Numbered from the stretch's first letter, positions 19,631 through 30,364 are shown. The stretch is 64,000 nt of DNA from an uncultured Clostridiaceae bacterium (GCA_947647275.1 CANSJQ010000001.1:186001-250000); one strand, 5' to 3'. Program-made: numbers and translations. The notes: generated by a model not told the origin, from the letters alone.

Positions 19631-22600
19631 ATGAAGGATAGGGAACAGAGAAAAAGGAATAAGAAAATACTTATTCTATTATTACTATTATTTTTAATAG
19701 CAATAATATTAACTGTTGCATTCTTAAAAAATGATGGAAAATCAGAAGCTACTATATCTGATAAAATAAGTAGCAACTATGTAAATAATCAAAATAGTAA
19801 TGAAGAAGAGGTAAACAATACAGAAGAAAACAAAGAAATAACAAATAGCATAACAAGCACCAACAGCACAAACGATACCAATTCAACAATAGTAAATCCT
19901 AAAGTAGATAAAACAGCACCAGAAGTAACAGGAGTAGAAAATGGAGCTTATTATAAAGAAGATGTAACACCTATAATAAAAGATGATTCAGAAATAACAG
20001 CTACATTAGATGGAAAACCATACACATCAGGAACTCCAATAACAGAAGAAGGAGAACATACATTAATAGTAACAGATAAAGCTGGAAATGAAACTAAAGT
20101 AAGCTTCACAATAGATAAAACAGCACCAGAAGTAATAGGAGTAGAAAATGGAGTTTATTATAAAGAAAACGTAACAGCTACAATAAATGATGCTACAGAA
20201 GTAGTAGCAACATTAAATGGAAAACCATATACATCAGGAACTCAAATAACAGGAGAAGGAGAACACACATTAATAGTAACAGATAAAGCTGGAAATGAAA
20301 CTAAAGTAAGCTTTACAATAGATAAAACAGCACCAGAAGTAACAGGAGTAGAAAATGGAGTTTATTATAAAGAAAACGTAACAGCTACAATAAATGATGC
20401 TACAGAAGTAGTAGCAACATTAAATGGAAAACCATATACATCAGGAACTCAAATAACAGGAGAAGGAGAACACACATTAATAGTAACAGATAAAGCTGGA
20501 AATGAAACTAAAGTAAGCTTTACAATAGATAAAACAGCACCAGAAGTAACAGGAGTAGAAAATGGAGTTTATTATAAAGAAAACGTAACAGCTACAATAA
20601 ATGATGCTACAGAAGTAGTAGCAACATTAAATGGAAAACCATATACATCAGGAACTCAAATAACAGGAGAAGGAGAACACACATTAATAGTAACAGATAA
20701 AGCTGGAAATGAAACTAAAGTAAGCTTTACAATAGATAAAACAGCACCAGAAGTAACAGGAGTAGAAAATGGAGTTTATTATAAAGAAAACGTAACAGCT
20801 ACAATAAATGATGCTACAGAAGTAGTAGCAACATTAAATGGAAAACCATATACATCAGGAACTCAAATAACAGGAGAAGGAGAACACACATTAATAGTAA
20901 CAGATAAAGCTGGAAATGAAACTAAAGTAAGCTTTACAATAGATAAAACAGCACCAGAAGTAATAGGAGTAGAAAATGGAGTCTATTATAAAGAAGACGT
21001 AACAGCTACAATAAATGATTCTACAGAAGTAGTAGCAACATTAAATGGAAAACCATATACATCAGGAACACAAATAACAGAAGAAGGAGAACATACATTA
21101 ATAGTAACAGATAAAGCTGGAAATGAAACTAAAGTAAGCTTCACAATAGATAAAACAGCGCCAAAAATAACAGGAGTAGAAAATGAAGCTTATTATAAAG
21201 AAGATGTAACACCTAATACAGAAGATGCTACAGAGTTAACAGCTAAACTAAACGGAGAAGACTACATATTAGGAACATCAATAACACAAGAAGGAGAATA
21301 CACACTAGTAGTAACAGATAAAGCTGGAAATGAAACTAAAGTAAGTTTCATAATAGATAAAACAGCACCAGAAATAAATATAGCTGAAAATGTAATAGTT
21401 ATACTAGGAGACGAATTTGTAGAAGATATATATGATAAAATATCAGATATGTATACAGCAAAAGAAGACTTAGATGTTAAAATAGAAAAAGAAGTATTTG
21501 ATATTGAAACAGTTGGAAAATATCCAATAACATATATAGTAACAGATAAAGCAGGAAACTCTAATACAAAAACAAGAGTAGTAGAAGTGAAAGTAGCATA
21601 TGCTACATTTATTGAAGGGCCAACTTTTAACGAAAAAATTAAAAAACTATCTCAAAACATAGTAACAATAGAAAGGTCAAGTACAGAGCCAAAAATAGAA
21701 AGTTTCATAGAAGTACAAACAGCAGATTCAATAACTCCTATAAAAATATGGCTAGATGAAGAAGATAATACAAAAGTACTTTGGTATTCAAGAGCTGAAA
21801 AGCCAAAATTAAATAGCAATTCAAGTGAAATGTTTTACAAATTAACTGAATTAACATCTCAGGATATAACAAACATATGTGATACAAATAATGTAACAGA
21901 TATGCATGGTATGTTTGGTTTCTGTTATAACCTAACAGAATTAAATGTAAATAACTTTGATACAAGTAATGTAGAAAATATGAATGAAATGTTTACTTGT
22001 TGTGATAATCTAACACAATTAGATTTAAGCAATTTTGATACAAGCAAAGTAACAGATATGGATTATATGTTTGCAGAATGTACTAATTTAACAACAATTT
22101 ATACTAGTGATAAATTTGTAGTAAACCAAGTAAAAAATGAAGCACATATGTTCAATAATAGTATTAAACTACAAGGTGGAAATGGCACAACATATGACAA
22201 TTTACATATAGATAAACAATATGCAAAAATAGACACACCAAAAACACCAGGATATTTTACTACCTTAACACAACATGCTATGTTTGAAACTGGGATAACT
22301 TTTAATAGTAAAATAAAAAAATTATATAAAGATAATATAGCAACAATAGAAAGACCAGACACAGAAGAACCATTACCACAAGATAATATAGTAACAATAG
22401 AAAGGTCAAGTACAGAGCCAACAACAGAAAGTTTCATAGAAATACAAACAACTGAATCAACTAACTCAATAAAGATGTGGGTAGATAAAAACGATTATAC
22501 AAAAATACTTTGGTATACAAAAGTTGAAAGACCAAAATTAAATAATAATTCAGGGAATATGTTTAATGGTTTAACTAATCTAACATCTCAAGATATAACA

Positions 22601-25361
22601 AACATATGTGATACAAGTAAAGTAACAAATATGAGCTATATGTTTAAAGATTGTAGTAAATTATCAGAATTAGATTTAAGTAAATTTGATACAAGTAATG
22701 TAACAGATATGAATGGTATGTTTTACCGGATGTAGCAATTTAGCAACACTAGATGTAAGTAAATTCGATACAAGAAATGTAACAAATATGTCTTCTATGT
22801 TTTTAGGATGTAAAAAACTGACAACACTAGATGTAACTAACTTCGATACAAGCAATGTAATAAATATGAGTTCTATGTTTAGATACTGTGCAGATCTAAC
22901 AACAATAGATTTAAGTAAATTTGATACAAATAAAGTAACAGATATGAGTGTTATGTTTGATGAATGTACAAAACTAACAACACCAGATATAACTAACTTC
23001 GATACAAGCAATGTAATAAATATGAGTTTTATGTTTAGATACTGTGCTAATCTGACAACATTAGATTTAAGCAATTTTGATACAAATAAAGTAACAAATA
23101 TGCAAGAGATGTTTAGTGGATGTACAAAACTAACAACACTAGATGCAAGTAAATGGAATACAAGTAATGTAGAAAATATGAAATCTATGTTTAGTGGATG
23201 TAGTAATTTAACAACACTAGACCTAAGCAATTGGAATACAAGTAATATAACAAATATGTATAATGTGTTTGGAAATTGCAAAAATCTAACAACACTAGAT
23301 GTAAGTAAATGGAATACAAGTAATGTAAAAGATATGAGCTCTATGTTTAGTGGATGTAATAATTTAACAATAATAGACCTAAGCAATTTTGATACAAGTA
23401 AAGTAACAAAGATGGATTCTATGTTTAGTGGATGTAGTAATTTAACAACACTAGACCTAAGTAATTTTGATACAAGTAAAGTAACAAATATGAATACTAT
23501 GTTTAGAGGATGTGCCAATTTAACAACACTAGATTTAAGTAAATTGAATACAAGTAATGTAACAACTATGAATAGTATGTTTTCTGGTTGTACTAAATTA
23601 AAGTCACTAGATGTAAGTAAATTTGATACAAGTAAAGTAACAAATATGGATAGTATGTTTAGAGGATGTGCTAATCTATTAGAATTAGATGTAAGCAATT
23701 TTGATACAAGTAATATAACAACTATGTATTATATGTTTGGAAGTTGCACAAATCTAACAACACTAGATTTGAGTAAATGGAATACAAGTAAAGTAACAAA
23801 TATGTCATCTATATTTTATGAATGTATAAAACTAACAACAACAGACCTAAGCAATTTTGATACAAGTAAAGTAACAACTATGTCTTATATGTTTAATGGA
23901 TGTAATAATTTAACAACAATAGACCTAAGTAATTTTAATACAAGTAATGTAACTACTATGAGTGGTATGTTTAGATTATGTAGAAATTTACCAACACTAG
24001 ATTTAAGCAATTTTGATACAAATAAAGTAAAAAATATGCAAGAGATGTTTAGCGGATGTACTAAACTACCAACACTAGATTTAAGTAATTTCAATACAAG
24101 TAATGTGACAAATATGTCTAATATGTTTAATGGATGTAGTAATTTAACAACACTAGACCTAAGTAATTTTGATACAAGTAATGTAACAGATATGAAGTAT
24201 ATGTTTACTAGTTGCAATAATTTAGCAACGCTAGATTTAAGTAATTTTAATACAAGTAAAGTAACAGATATGAAGTATATGTTTGTTGGTTGCAATAATC
24301 TAGTAACTCTAGATGTAAGTAACTTTGACACAAATGGAGTAGTAAATATGAGTAGCATGTTTGAGCGTTGTGAAAAATTACCAACACTAGATTTGAGTAA
24401 TTTTAATACAAATAATGTAACAGATATGAATTGCATGTTTTATAATTGTTCAGCTCTAACAATACTAGATTTAAGTAACTTTGATACAAGTAAAGTAACA
24501 AATATGTCTAAAATGTTTAATGGATGTAGTAATTTAACAACACTAGATTTAAGTAATTTTGATACAAGCAAAGTAACAATAATGAGTAGTATGTTTGAGG
24601 GATGTAAAAATTTAATAACACTAGATTTAAGTAATTTCAATACAAGTAATGTAATAAAAATGGATCTTATGTTTTATAATTGTTCTGGTCTAACAACACT
24701 AGACTTAAGTAATTTTGATACAAGTAATGTAACAGTTATAAATAGTATATTTAATAAATGTACTAATTTAGTAACACTAGATATAACTAATTTCAATACA
24801 AGCAATATAAAAGACATGAGGTACATGTTTAACGAATGTAGTAAGCTAATAACAATTTATGCTAGTGATAGTTTTGTGACAGAACAAGTAGAAAATTCAG
24901 CAAACATGTTTAATGGATGCTCAAATATACAAGGTCAAAATGGTACAACATATGATAAATCTCATATAGATAAACAATATGCAAGAATAGATAAAGAAGG
25001 AATGCTAGGATATTTTACTAGTAAAGAAAGTACAACAACTGAGACACAACAAAAAGCTTTAAAAACTAATATGCAAGAAGAAATGAGTAATTATATAATG
25101 ATTAAAGCAAATGAACATACAACTATTACTGAAGTTGAAAATCCTATACAACCTGTAGCCCAAGAAGAAACTAAACAAGAAGAAATAGAAGAAAACGATT
25201 TAAACAGTAAAAATGAGGAAAATACTGAAGTTGATGGAGAAACTAAATCTACAACATTAACAGAAAGTGAGAATCTATCAGTAACAGAAGGTATGACTTT
25301 AACACAAACAAAACTAGAAACAGTAGAAGATGCTAGCGAAAAGCAAGAAGATATTATATAA
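19631..25361 (+). CDS. Giant Ig-repeat and 26-residue-repeat surface protein, +1 break at CGG 22727
   Basis: Start ATG 19631 follows TGGAGG. An N-terminal hydrophobic helix (about residues 10-33) serves as an uncleaved signal or anchor, then comes an Asn/Ser/Thr-rich linker. Seven Ig-like units of 69 residues (from TAPEVTGVENG), one DUF5011-like Ig domain, then BspA/DUF285-type 26-residue repeats (pattern LTTLDLSNFDTSKVTNM..MF.GC) follow, with a charged tail to 25361. No LPXTG is seen. The frame breaks at TTT TAC CGG ATG TAG; skipping C22727 gives MFY-GCSNLATLD and re-enters the repeat register exactly. The joined product is about 1,909 residues. Such proteins act in adhesion; the ligand is unknown. 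Confidence 0.88.
19907..21355 (+). repeat. Seven tandem 207-bp Ig-encoding repeats
   Basis: Units start at 19907, 20114, 20321, 20528, 20735, 20942 and 21149, each with GATAAAACAGCACCA or GATAAAACAGCGCCA. The third, fourth and fifth units read as identical at DNA level; the first, sixth and seventh are diverged. Recent expansion by unequal recombination is the likely cause, and the copy number may be unstable or mis-assembled. Confidence 0.9.
22611..24840 (+). repeat. About 28 tandem 78-bp repeats (26-residue BspA/DUF285 type)
   Basis: The period is 78 bases, measured between ACAACACTAG at 23133 and 23211. The protein unit is a 26-residue leucine-rich-like repeat found in Listeria, Mycoplasma and gut Firmicutes surface proteins. 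A shorter block of about three units lies at about 21860-22130. Copies are diverged from one another, unlike the Ig units. Confidence 0.85.
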
Positions 25362-25388
25362 AATACTTAATTTAATAATAAAAATTAT

Positions 25389-25420
25389 AAAAGTAAGTAG
25401 TTGAAAAATTACTTACTTTT
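25389..25420 (+). terminator. Terminator of the surface protein gene
   Basis: AAAAGTAAGTA (25389-25399) pairs with TACTTACTTTT (25410-25420). Confidence 0.75.
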
Positions 25421-25487
25421 GTGATATCATATTGTAAGATAAATGACTATCTAATATTTGTCAAATTATAGAAGGAGATATAAAAAT

Positions 25488-25736
25488 ATGAATAAAAAAG
25501 AATTTAAGAAAAAATGTAAACAAGAAAAAACTACAAGTTATAAATTAATGTTATCAGGAGGAATAGTATCTACAATAGGCTTAATAGTTATTCTATTATC
25601 ATTTTTAATTATTAAAGAATTTATACCACAAATTGTTGCGTTTGTAATAGGTGGAATAATTGCATTTGTTGGAATGGTATTAGACTTAACAGGAGAGATA
25701 ATTTTGGCTAAAAATTATAAAGAATACAATAAATAA
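25488..25736 (+). CDS. Small membrane protein with two helices
   Basis: The start at ATG 25488 follows GAAGGAGAT; an upstream in-frame TTG is less likely. The 82-residue product has a basic N-terminus (KKEFKKKCKQEK) and two hydrophobic helices (about residues 20-42 and 45-70) separated by a few residues. No family is recognised. It begins a run of small accessory genes between the surface protein and 29.4 kb. Confidence 0.65.
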   Translation: MNKKEFKKKCKQEKTTSYKLMLSGGIVSTIGLIVILLSFLIIKEFIPQIVAFVIGGIIAFVGMVLDLTGEIILAKNYKEYNK

Positions 25737-25820
25737 GAAATATGATTGAAAATAACTTTGAAATTAAATATATAAAAAATATATAGCATAAATCACATAA
25801 TATAGAAAGGATATAAAGTT

Positions 25821-26180
25821 ATGGCAAGAATATTAAAAAATAAAGAGTTAATAAATACAAGATTAGCAACAAATTATGGTGGATGGATGTATTGTGATAA
25901 ATGTAATGAAAATATAGGATATTTATGTTATTCAACTTATGATAGATTAGAATTAAAATATAAATGTAATTGTGGAAGTCAAGGTAGTGCATTATTAGAT
26001 TTTGAAGATAGTAAAATAGGTCAAAAATGTAATGATGAATTAGTTATTATAAAAAATAGATTTTGCTGTCCAAAAGATAATGAGCCTTTAATTACAATTT
26101 TAGAAAAAAAAGTAGTTAGTTATGAAATGAAAATAACTTGTAAAACATGTAATAAAATATTTAAAAAGGAGGTAGAATAA
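25821..26180 (+). CDS. Small zinc-ribbon-like protein
   Basis: The 119-residue protein has CDKC, CNCG, RFCCPKD and CKTC pairs, which suggest two zinc ribbons. It has no signal peptide. GAAAGG precedes the ATG. The next gene starts directly after its stop codon, so translation is coupled to a membrane protein. Function is unknown; a nucleic-acid or protein-binding role is possible but not shown. Confidence 0.65.
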   Translation: MARILKNKELINTRLATNYGGWMYCDKCNENIGYLCYSTYDRLELKYKCNCGSQGSALLDFEDSKIGQKCNDELVIIKNRFCCPKDNEPLITILEKKVVSYEMKITCKTCNKIFKKEVE

Positions 26181-26501
26181 ATGGATTTCTTATTAACATT
26201 ATTGATTGGAATAGTTGCAGGAATAATAGATGTATTACCAATGATTAAAATGAAAGTTGATAAATACTCTTGTATATCAGCATTTGTATATTATTTAATA
26301 GTTCCTTTTGTCATATTTGGAATCAATTGGTTTAGCAATTTATGGTGGTTAAAAGGTGGAGTTGTTGCTGTTCTTATGGCAATTCCAGTCATTATTTTAG
26401 TTGCTAAAGAAGATAAAAAAAGTCCAATAGCAATGACAATAATGTCTATTATTTTAGGAAGTATTATTGGTGTTGTAGGACATTTTTTGAATTTAATGTA
26501 A
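26181..26501 (+). CDS. Small multi-span membrane protein
   Basis: The 106-residue product is almost entirely hydrophobic, with four predicted helices (starts MDFLLTLLIGIVAG). Its ATG abuts the stop codon of the zinc-ribbon gene, and the ribosome site AAAGGAGG lies inside that gene. The pair probably works together. No family is recognised. Confidence 0.65.
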   Translation: MDFLLTLLIGIVAGIIDVLPMIKMKVDKYSCISAFVYYLIVPFVIFGINWFSNLWWLKGGVVAVLMAIPVIILVAKEDKKSPIAMTIMSIILGSIIGVVGHFLNLM

Positions 26502-26571
26502 TTAATAAATTAAAATATATATAATTTAGGTAAAAATAGTTAAATTATAATTCATAGGGCAGGTAATTAAG

Positions 26572-26601
26572 TTGAAAATTATTTGCCTTTTATGATATAA
26601 T
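26572..26601 (+). promoter_or_regulatory. Promoter ahead of the 26686 gene
   Basis: TTGAAA (26572-26577), 18 bases, TATAAT (26596-26601) with extended ATGATATAAT. Confidence 0.65.
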
Positions 26602-26685
26602 CGAAACACAAGATAGTAATTTGTTTAGGAACAATAAATTTTAAAAATTTAATTAATTATTAGATAAATGAGGAAGGAAGATAAT

Positions 26686-27198
26686 ATGAAGAATCCATTA
26701 AAAAGACCAATGAATGAACAAAAGGTACTTGATAAACTTGGAATTGAAGATTTTAGGCATCTTTCAAAAGAAAAAGTTGTAGAATTTATTTCAATGATTC
26801 CTAATATGGAACCAGAAGTTGCAAAAGCTGCCATTGCACAATTTCCTGAATTTACAAGTACAATTAAATCTATTATGATTGATTATAAACAAGCAATAGA
26901 AACGGCATTAAAAAATAACGATGATAGTATGAAAGCTTGTCAAGATGCTGCAAAAAATATTTTAAAATCATTAGATAAAATATTAGATAATAATAATTTA
27001 ACTCATGAAGAGAAAATGCAAATTATAGAAAAAATGCAAGAAGTTCAAAAAATGTTGAACGATAAAGATTCAGAGAATAAGAAATTCATTAGAGATATTG
27101 CTTCCGTTGCAGGATTAGTTGTAATAAGCGTAGTCGGAGTTACAGCAACAATAATAGGTGGCGAAGGAAAAATAAAGTTTCCTAATAAAAAAGATTAA
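26686..27198 (+). CDS. Unknown protein with C-terminal membrane helix
   Basis: Start at ATG 26686 because AGGAAGGA lies eight bases before it; the ATG at 26668 has no such site. The 170-residue protein is helical and charged up to about residue 140. It then has one hydrophobic segment (VAGLVVISVVGVTATIIGG) and a short basic tail, as in a tail-anchored protein. It has its own promoter. No family is recognised. A broken regulator gene follows in the same frame only six bases after the stop codon. Confidence 0.7.
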   Translation: MKNPLKRPMNEQKVLDKLGIEDFRHLSKEKVVEFISMIPNMEPEVAKAAIAQFPEFTSTIKSIMIDYKQAIETALKNNDDSMKACQDAAKNILKSLDKILDNNNLTHEEKMQIIEKMQEVQKMLNDKDSENKKFIRDIASVAGLVVISVVGVTATIIGGEGKIKFPNKKD

Positions 27199-27201
27199 TA
27201 A

Positions 27202-27765
27202 AATCTCAACAAATTACAATTTTATGCAAGTAAAGGAAAAGATGGAGGAATAGGACTTTTAGATGAATATGTACTAAATAAAACGATTCTTTCTGAAGAA
27301 GAGCAAAATCAAATTTTGTTTGCATTACAAGGAATGAAAAAAGTAAAAGGACAAGATGAAAAAGATATTTTGGAAAAATTAAGTATATTATTTAATAAAA
27401 AAATAAATGATTGGATTAAGATTGATTTTTCTAATTGGGATAATATGCAAGAAGAACGATTTGATATTATTAAATCTGCAATTTTAAATAAGCAGCTAGT
27501 ACAATTTACTTATTATAATTCTAAAGGAGAAGTAAGTAAAGAAGTAGAAAACAATGAACAAATAGTAAGTACTATTATTCCAAAAGGAAAATATGCTAAA
27601 TTTGTTATAATAGGAGATGTACAAAATTCAGTAGGACAAGCATGGCAAGAAATATGGAATATGGAGTTGAAAAGAAAATATACTTGTGATTTTGAAGAAT
27701 ATCAAAACAATTCTCAAGATATGCAAAAACAAGAAATTCATATTTATATTGCAATAGAAGGATAA
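27202..27765 (+). pseudogene. Remnant: WYL-type regulator piece joined to a GyrI-like C-terminus
   Basis: The frame is open from 27202 with no start codon or ribosome site. It reads YASKGKDGG, LNKTILSEEEQNQILFALQG and WIKIDFSNW, which match the middle of YafY/WYL regulators, but the N-terminal HTH is missing. After residue about 110 it switches to IIPKGKYAKFVIIGDV and VGQAWQEIWNMEL, which match the C-terminus of AraC-type effector-binding (GyrI-like) domains. It appears to be a deletion product of a regulator. An internal ATG at 27316 could still express the second half. Confidence 0.7.
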
Positions 27766-27784
27766 AAAGAAAGGAAAGAATAAA

Positions 27785-28423
27785 ATGGCATTTGACTATA
27801 AAAAAGAATATAAGGAATTTTATATGCCAAAAAACAAACCAAGTATTATAAAAATTCCTAAAATGAACTATATTGCAGTTAGAGGAAAAGGAAACCCAAA
27901 CGAAGAAAATAGTGAATATAAAGCAACAATAGGACTTTTATATGCAATAGCATTTACTATAAAAATGAGTTATAAGACAACTCATAAAATAAAAGGTTAT
28001 TTTGAATATGTAGTTCCACCACTAGAAGGCTTTTGGTGGCAAGAAGGAAACAAAAATGGAATAGATTATAAAAGCAAAGAAAAATTCAATTTTATTTCAA
28101 TAATTAGACTACCAGATTTTGTAACAAAAGATGAATTCAATTGGGCTATTAGTGAGGCGACAAACAAGAAAAAACAAGACTTTTCAAAAGTAGAATTTTT
28201 AAGTTATGATGAAGGTATTTGTGTTCAATGTATGCACATAGGTGCTTATGATGATGAGCCTAGAACAATAAATTTAATGCACGAATATATGTTAGAAAAT
28301 GGATATGAACTAGATATTAACGATACTCGCTTTCACCACGAAATTTATTTAAGCGATCCAAGGAGATGTGAAACAAGTAGATTAAAAACAGTAATAAGAC
28401 ATCCAATAAGAAAAAAGGAATAA
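27785..28423 (+). CDS. GyrI-like small-molecule-binding domain protein
   Basis: The 212-residue protein starts MAFDYKKEYKEFY and contains PSIIKIPKMNYIAVRGKGNPN, GYFEYVVPPLEGFWW and HHEIYLSDPRR, the pattern of stand-alone GyrI-like (SAV2640-type) proteins. These bind small aromatic or cationic molecules and often pair with a WYL regulator. The remnant of such a regulator lies 20 bases upstream, so this gene has probably lost its native control. AAAGGAAAG precedes the ATG. Confidence 0.8.
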   Translation: MAFDYKKEYKEFYMPKNKPSIIKIPKMNYIAVRGKGNPNEENSEYKATIGLLYAIAFTIKMSYKTTHKIKGYFEYVVPPLEGFWWQEGNKNGIDYKSKEKFNFISIIRLPDFVTKDEFNWAISEATNKKKQDFSKVEFLSYDEGICVQCMHIGAYDDEPRTINLMHEYMLENGYELDINDTRFHHEIYLSDPRRCETSRLKTVIRHPIRKKE

Positions 28424-28456
28424 ATAAATTTACTCTTATATAGAAAACAGGAAAGT

Positions 28457-28552
28457 ATGAACAAAAATATCAATTTAACATTAGAAACTATTGAAAAAAT
28501 GATTTATAATAATATAAGAAAAAGTGAAATAGTAACTTACTATTTAGAATAG
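28457..28552 (+). CDS. Possible 31-residue small protein
   Basis: MNKNINLTLETIEKMIYNNI and 11 more residues end at TAG 28550-28552, which overlaps the ribosome site of the DUF4180 gene. AGGAAAG lies close before the ATG. It could be a short leader peptide or a fragment; support is limited to the ribosome site and its position. Confidence 0.3.
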   Translation: MNKNINLTLETIEKMIYNNIRKSEIVTYYLE

Positions 28553-28561
28553 GAGAATAAT

Positions 28562-28912
28562 ATGGAAACAAAAATTATAGAAGATATAGCAATAGTAAAA
28601 AGTAATGAAATAATAATAAAAGATATTGAATCAGCAATAGACTTTATTATGAATATAAAATATGAAACAAACTGTAATAAAATAGCAGTAAATAAAGAAG
28701 CAGTAATAGAAGACTTCTTTATATTAAGCAAAGGATTAGCAGGAGAAATTTTACAAAAATTTATAAACTATCAAACTAAGTTTGCAATTTATGGAGATTA
28801 TTCAAAATATACAAGTAAGCCATTAAAAGACTTTATATATGAAAGTAATAATGGAAAAGATATATTTTTTGTAGAAAATGAAGAAGAAGCAATAAAAATG
28901 TTAAGTAAATAA
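28562..28912 (+). CDS. DUF4180-family protein
   Basis: The 116-residue product matches DUF4180 across its length: an N-terminal strand, KIAVNKEAVIEDFFILSKGLAGEILQK (split KIAVNKEAVIEDFF then LAGEILQKF), FAIYGDYSKYTSKPLKDF and YESNNGKDIFFV. DUF4180 proteins are small cytosolic proteins of unknown function, often near regulators. TAGGAGAAT precedes the ATG. It follows the GyrI-like gene in the same direction and may be co-transcribed with it. Confidence 0.8.
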   Translation: METKIIEDIAIVKSNEIIIKDIESAIDFIMNIKYETNCNKIAVNKEAVIEDFFILSKGLAGEILQKFINYQTKFAIYGDYSKYTSKPLKDFIYESNNGKDIFFVENEEEAIKMLSK

Positions 28913-28966
28913 TATAAAGGAGCTTAGATAAAACAAAAAGTGCTTAGATATACTTTTAATTAGTAA

Positions 28967-29206
28967 GCTCCTAGCAAAAATAACATTTTCTCATATACAA
29001 CACTATCCTTATATTTAGAGCATAATAATGCAACTGTATATGGTACAACAGTAGGAGAAACAGTTGATACTGCATACCAAGTAGTTAATTTACACTTTGC
29101 TGTAATAATTAAAGCTAATAGTGGTGATATTTTAAGAGTAAAAAATAATTCAGCCACAGTAGTAGAATTATTACAACCAAATATAGATATTATAAAAATA
29201 AAATAG
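28967..29206 (+). pseudogene. C-terminal fragment of a collagen-like/BclA-type surface protein
   Basis: The frame is open from 28967 to TAG 29204-29206 without a start. It reads LYLEHNNATVYGTTVGET, YQVVNLHFAVIIKANSGDIL and VKNNSATVVELL. This pattern matches the C-terminal trimerisation domain of collagen-like exosporium/surface proteins. The collagen repeats and N-terminus are absent. A 9-bp inverted repeat AGGAGCTTA/TAAGCTCCT (28918-28926 with 28964-28972) marks the left edge. It is a truncated remnant with its terminator preserved. Confidence 0.6.
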
Positions 29207-29210
29207 AAAT

Positions 29211-29241
29211 AAGATAGGTAACATTGAAAATTACCTATCTT
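29211..29241 (+). terminator. Terminator of the collagen-like remnant
   Basis: AAGATAGGTAA pairs perfectly with TTACCTATCTT, then TTATATTTT. Confidence 0.85.
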
Positions 29242-29367
29242 TTATATTTTATATAAATTAAAGAAAAAGACTAAAAATAATTTGACAATAAAAATAGCAT
29301 AATTGTAAAATACAATTGGTAGAAAAAAATAATTGAAAATAGTATACTTAATTTGGAGGTGGAAGAA

Positions 29368-29817
29368 ATGAATTTAGGAAATAATTTATTTAAAGCAAGG
29401 AAAAAGGTAGGGTTATCACAAGAAACAGTTGCAGAAAAATTAGGTGTTAGTAGGCAAACCATTTCGAAATGGGAAACACAAGAAACCATACCAGATATTT
29501 ATCAGTCAAAAAAATTAGCAAAATTATATAATTTGTCATTAGATGAGTTAATAGAGCTAGATGTTGATGTAAAAGAAATAGAAGAAGTAATAAAAAATAC
29601 TAATGAAGAAGTAGAAAGAAAAATAAACTGGACAAATGCTTGGAGCAAAAAATATCCAATATTAGGAACATACCCTAATAAAGTAGATATACCTAAATAT
29701 TCAGTAGAAATAAGAAAGCTATTAAATAATTTAAGTAACGATTATGGATATAATGAATTAGATAGTATGTTAGTTTTAAAAGATATACTTTATCATGAAT
29801 GGAAAGATAAAAAGTAA
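29368..29817 (+). CDS. XRE-family HTH transcriptional regulator
   Basis: Residues 1-65 form a clear HTH: LFKARKKVGLSQETVAEKLG, VSRQTISKWET and PDIYQSKKLAKLYNLSLDEL. The C-terminal 80 residues are a charged helical domain of unknown ligand. Start at ATG 29368, seven bases after GGAGGT; the in-frame TTG at 29353 is part of that site. The 149-residue length is usual for this type. No neighbour marks its target. Confidence 0.85.
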   Translation: MNLGNNLFKARKKVGLSQETVAEKLGVSRQTISKWETQETIPDIYQSKKLAKLYNLSLDELIELDVDVKEIEEVIKNTNEEVERKINWTNAWSKKYPILGTYPNKVDIPKYSVEIRKLLNNLSNDYGYNELDSMLVLKDILYHEWKDKK

Positions 29818-29853
29818 CTAAAAATTATAATTTTTTATAATAGATATAAAAAG

Positions 29854-29881
29854 TTGTAATTTTCTGCTTTTATGATAATAT
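29854..29881 (+). promoter_or_regulatory. Promoter of the second GNAT gene
   Basis: TTGTAA (29854-29859), 16 bases, TAATAT (29876-29881), with the same TTTATGATAATATAAGAAAA as at 18711. Confidence 0.5.
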
Positions 29882-29926
29882 AAGAAAAGATAAAATAATA
29901 ATTTATTACTTAGAATGGAGAAAAAC

Positions 29927-30364
29927 ATGATACGAAAATTTAAGGAAAATGATATAGAAGCGATTATGCAAATATGGAAAAAAGAAAATATAGAAGCACA
30001 CAAATTTATTTCTAAACAATACTGGGAAAAAAATTACAACTATGTAAAAGAAATATTGCCAAATGCAGAAATATATGTATATACATTAAAAGAAAAAATT
30101 GTAGGCTTTATAGGGCTACAAGATAACTACATAGCAGGAATTTTTATAGAGATAAATAGCCAAAATAAAGGAATAGGAACCGCCTTATTAAATAAAGTAA
30201 AACAAAATAGAAAAGAACTAAAACTAAGAGTATACGAAAAAAATACAAAGGCTATGGAGTTTTATAAAAAAAATGGATTTATAGTTATAAATAGAAATAT
30301 AGAAGAAGATACCAAAGAAATAGAATATTATATGATATGGAAAATTAAAAACGACAAAATATGA
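29927..30364 (+). CDS. GNAT-family N-acetyltransferase (RimI-like)
   Basis: The 145-residue product shows motif A IFIEINSQNKGIGTALLNKV (Q-N-K-G-I-G) and motif B MEFYKKNGFIVI. Start at ATG 29927; TGGAG lies eight bases before it and contains the earlier in-frame ATG at 29915. It is a single gene under an extended -10 promoter. The substrate is unknown. Confidence 0.85.
   Translation: MIRKFKENDIEAIMQIWKKENIEAHKFISKQYWEKNYNYVKEILPNAEIYVYTLKEKIVGFIGLQDNYIAGIFIEINSQNKGIGTALLNKVKQNRKELKLRVYEKNTKAMEFYKKNGFIVINRNIEEDTKEIEYYMIWKIKNDKI

Noticed and set aside
22721..22724. Phase variation by the TTTT run as the cause of the surface-protein break
   Set aside because: Four bases are too short for slipped-strand switching, and the break shares the CGG context with four unrelated genes.
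19907..24840. CRISPR array in the tandem repeats
   Set aside because: The repeats are in-frame protein repeats (207 and 78 bp) with no unique spacers and no cas genes.
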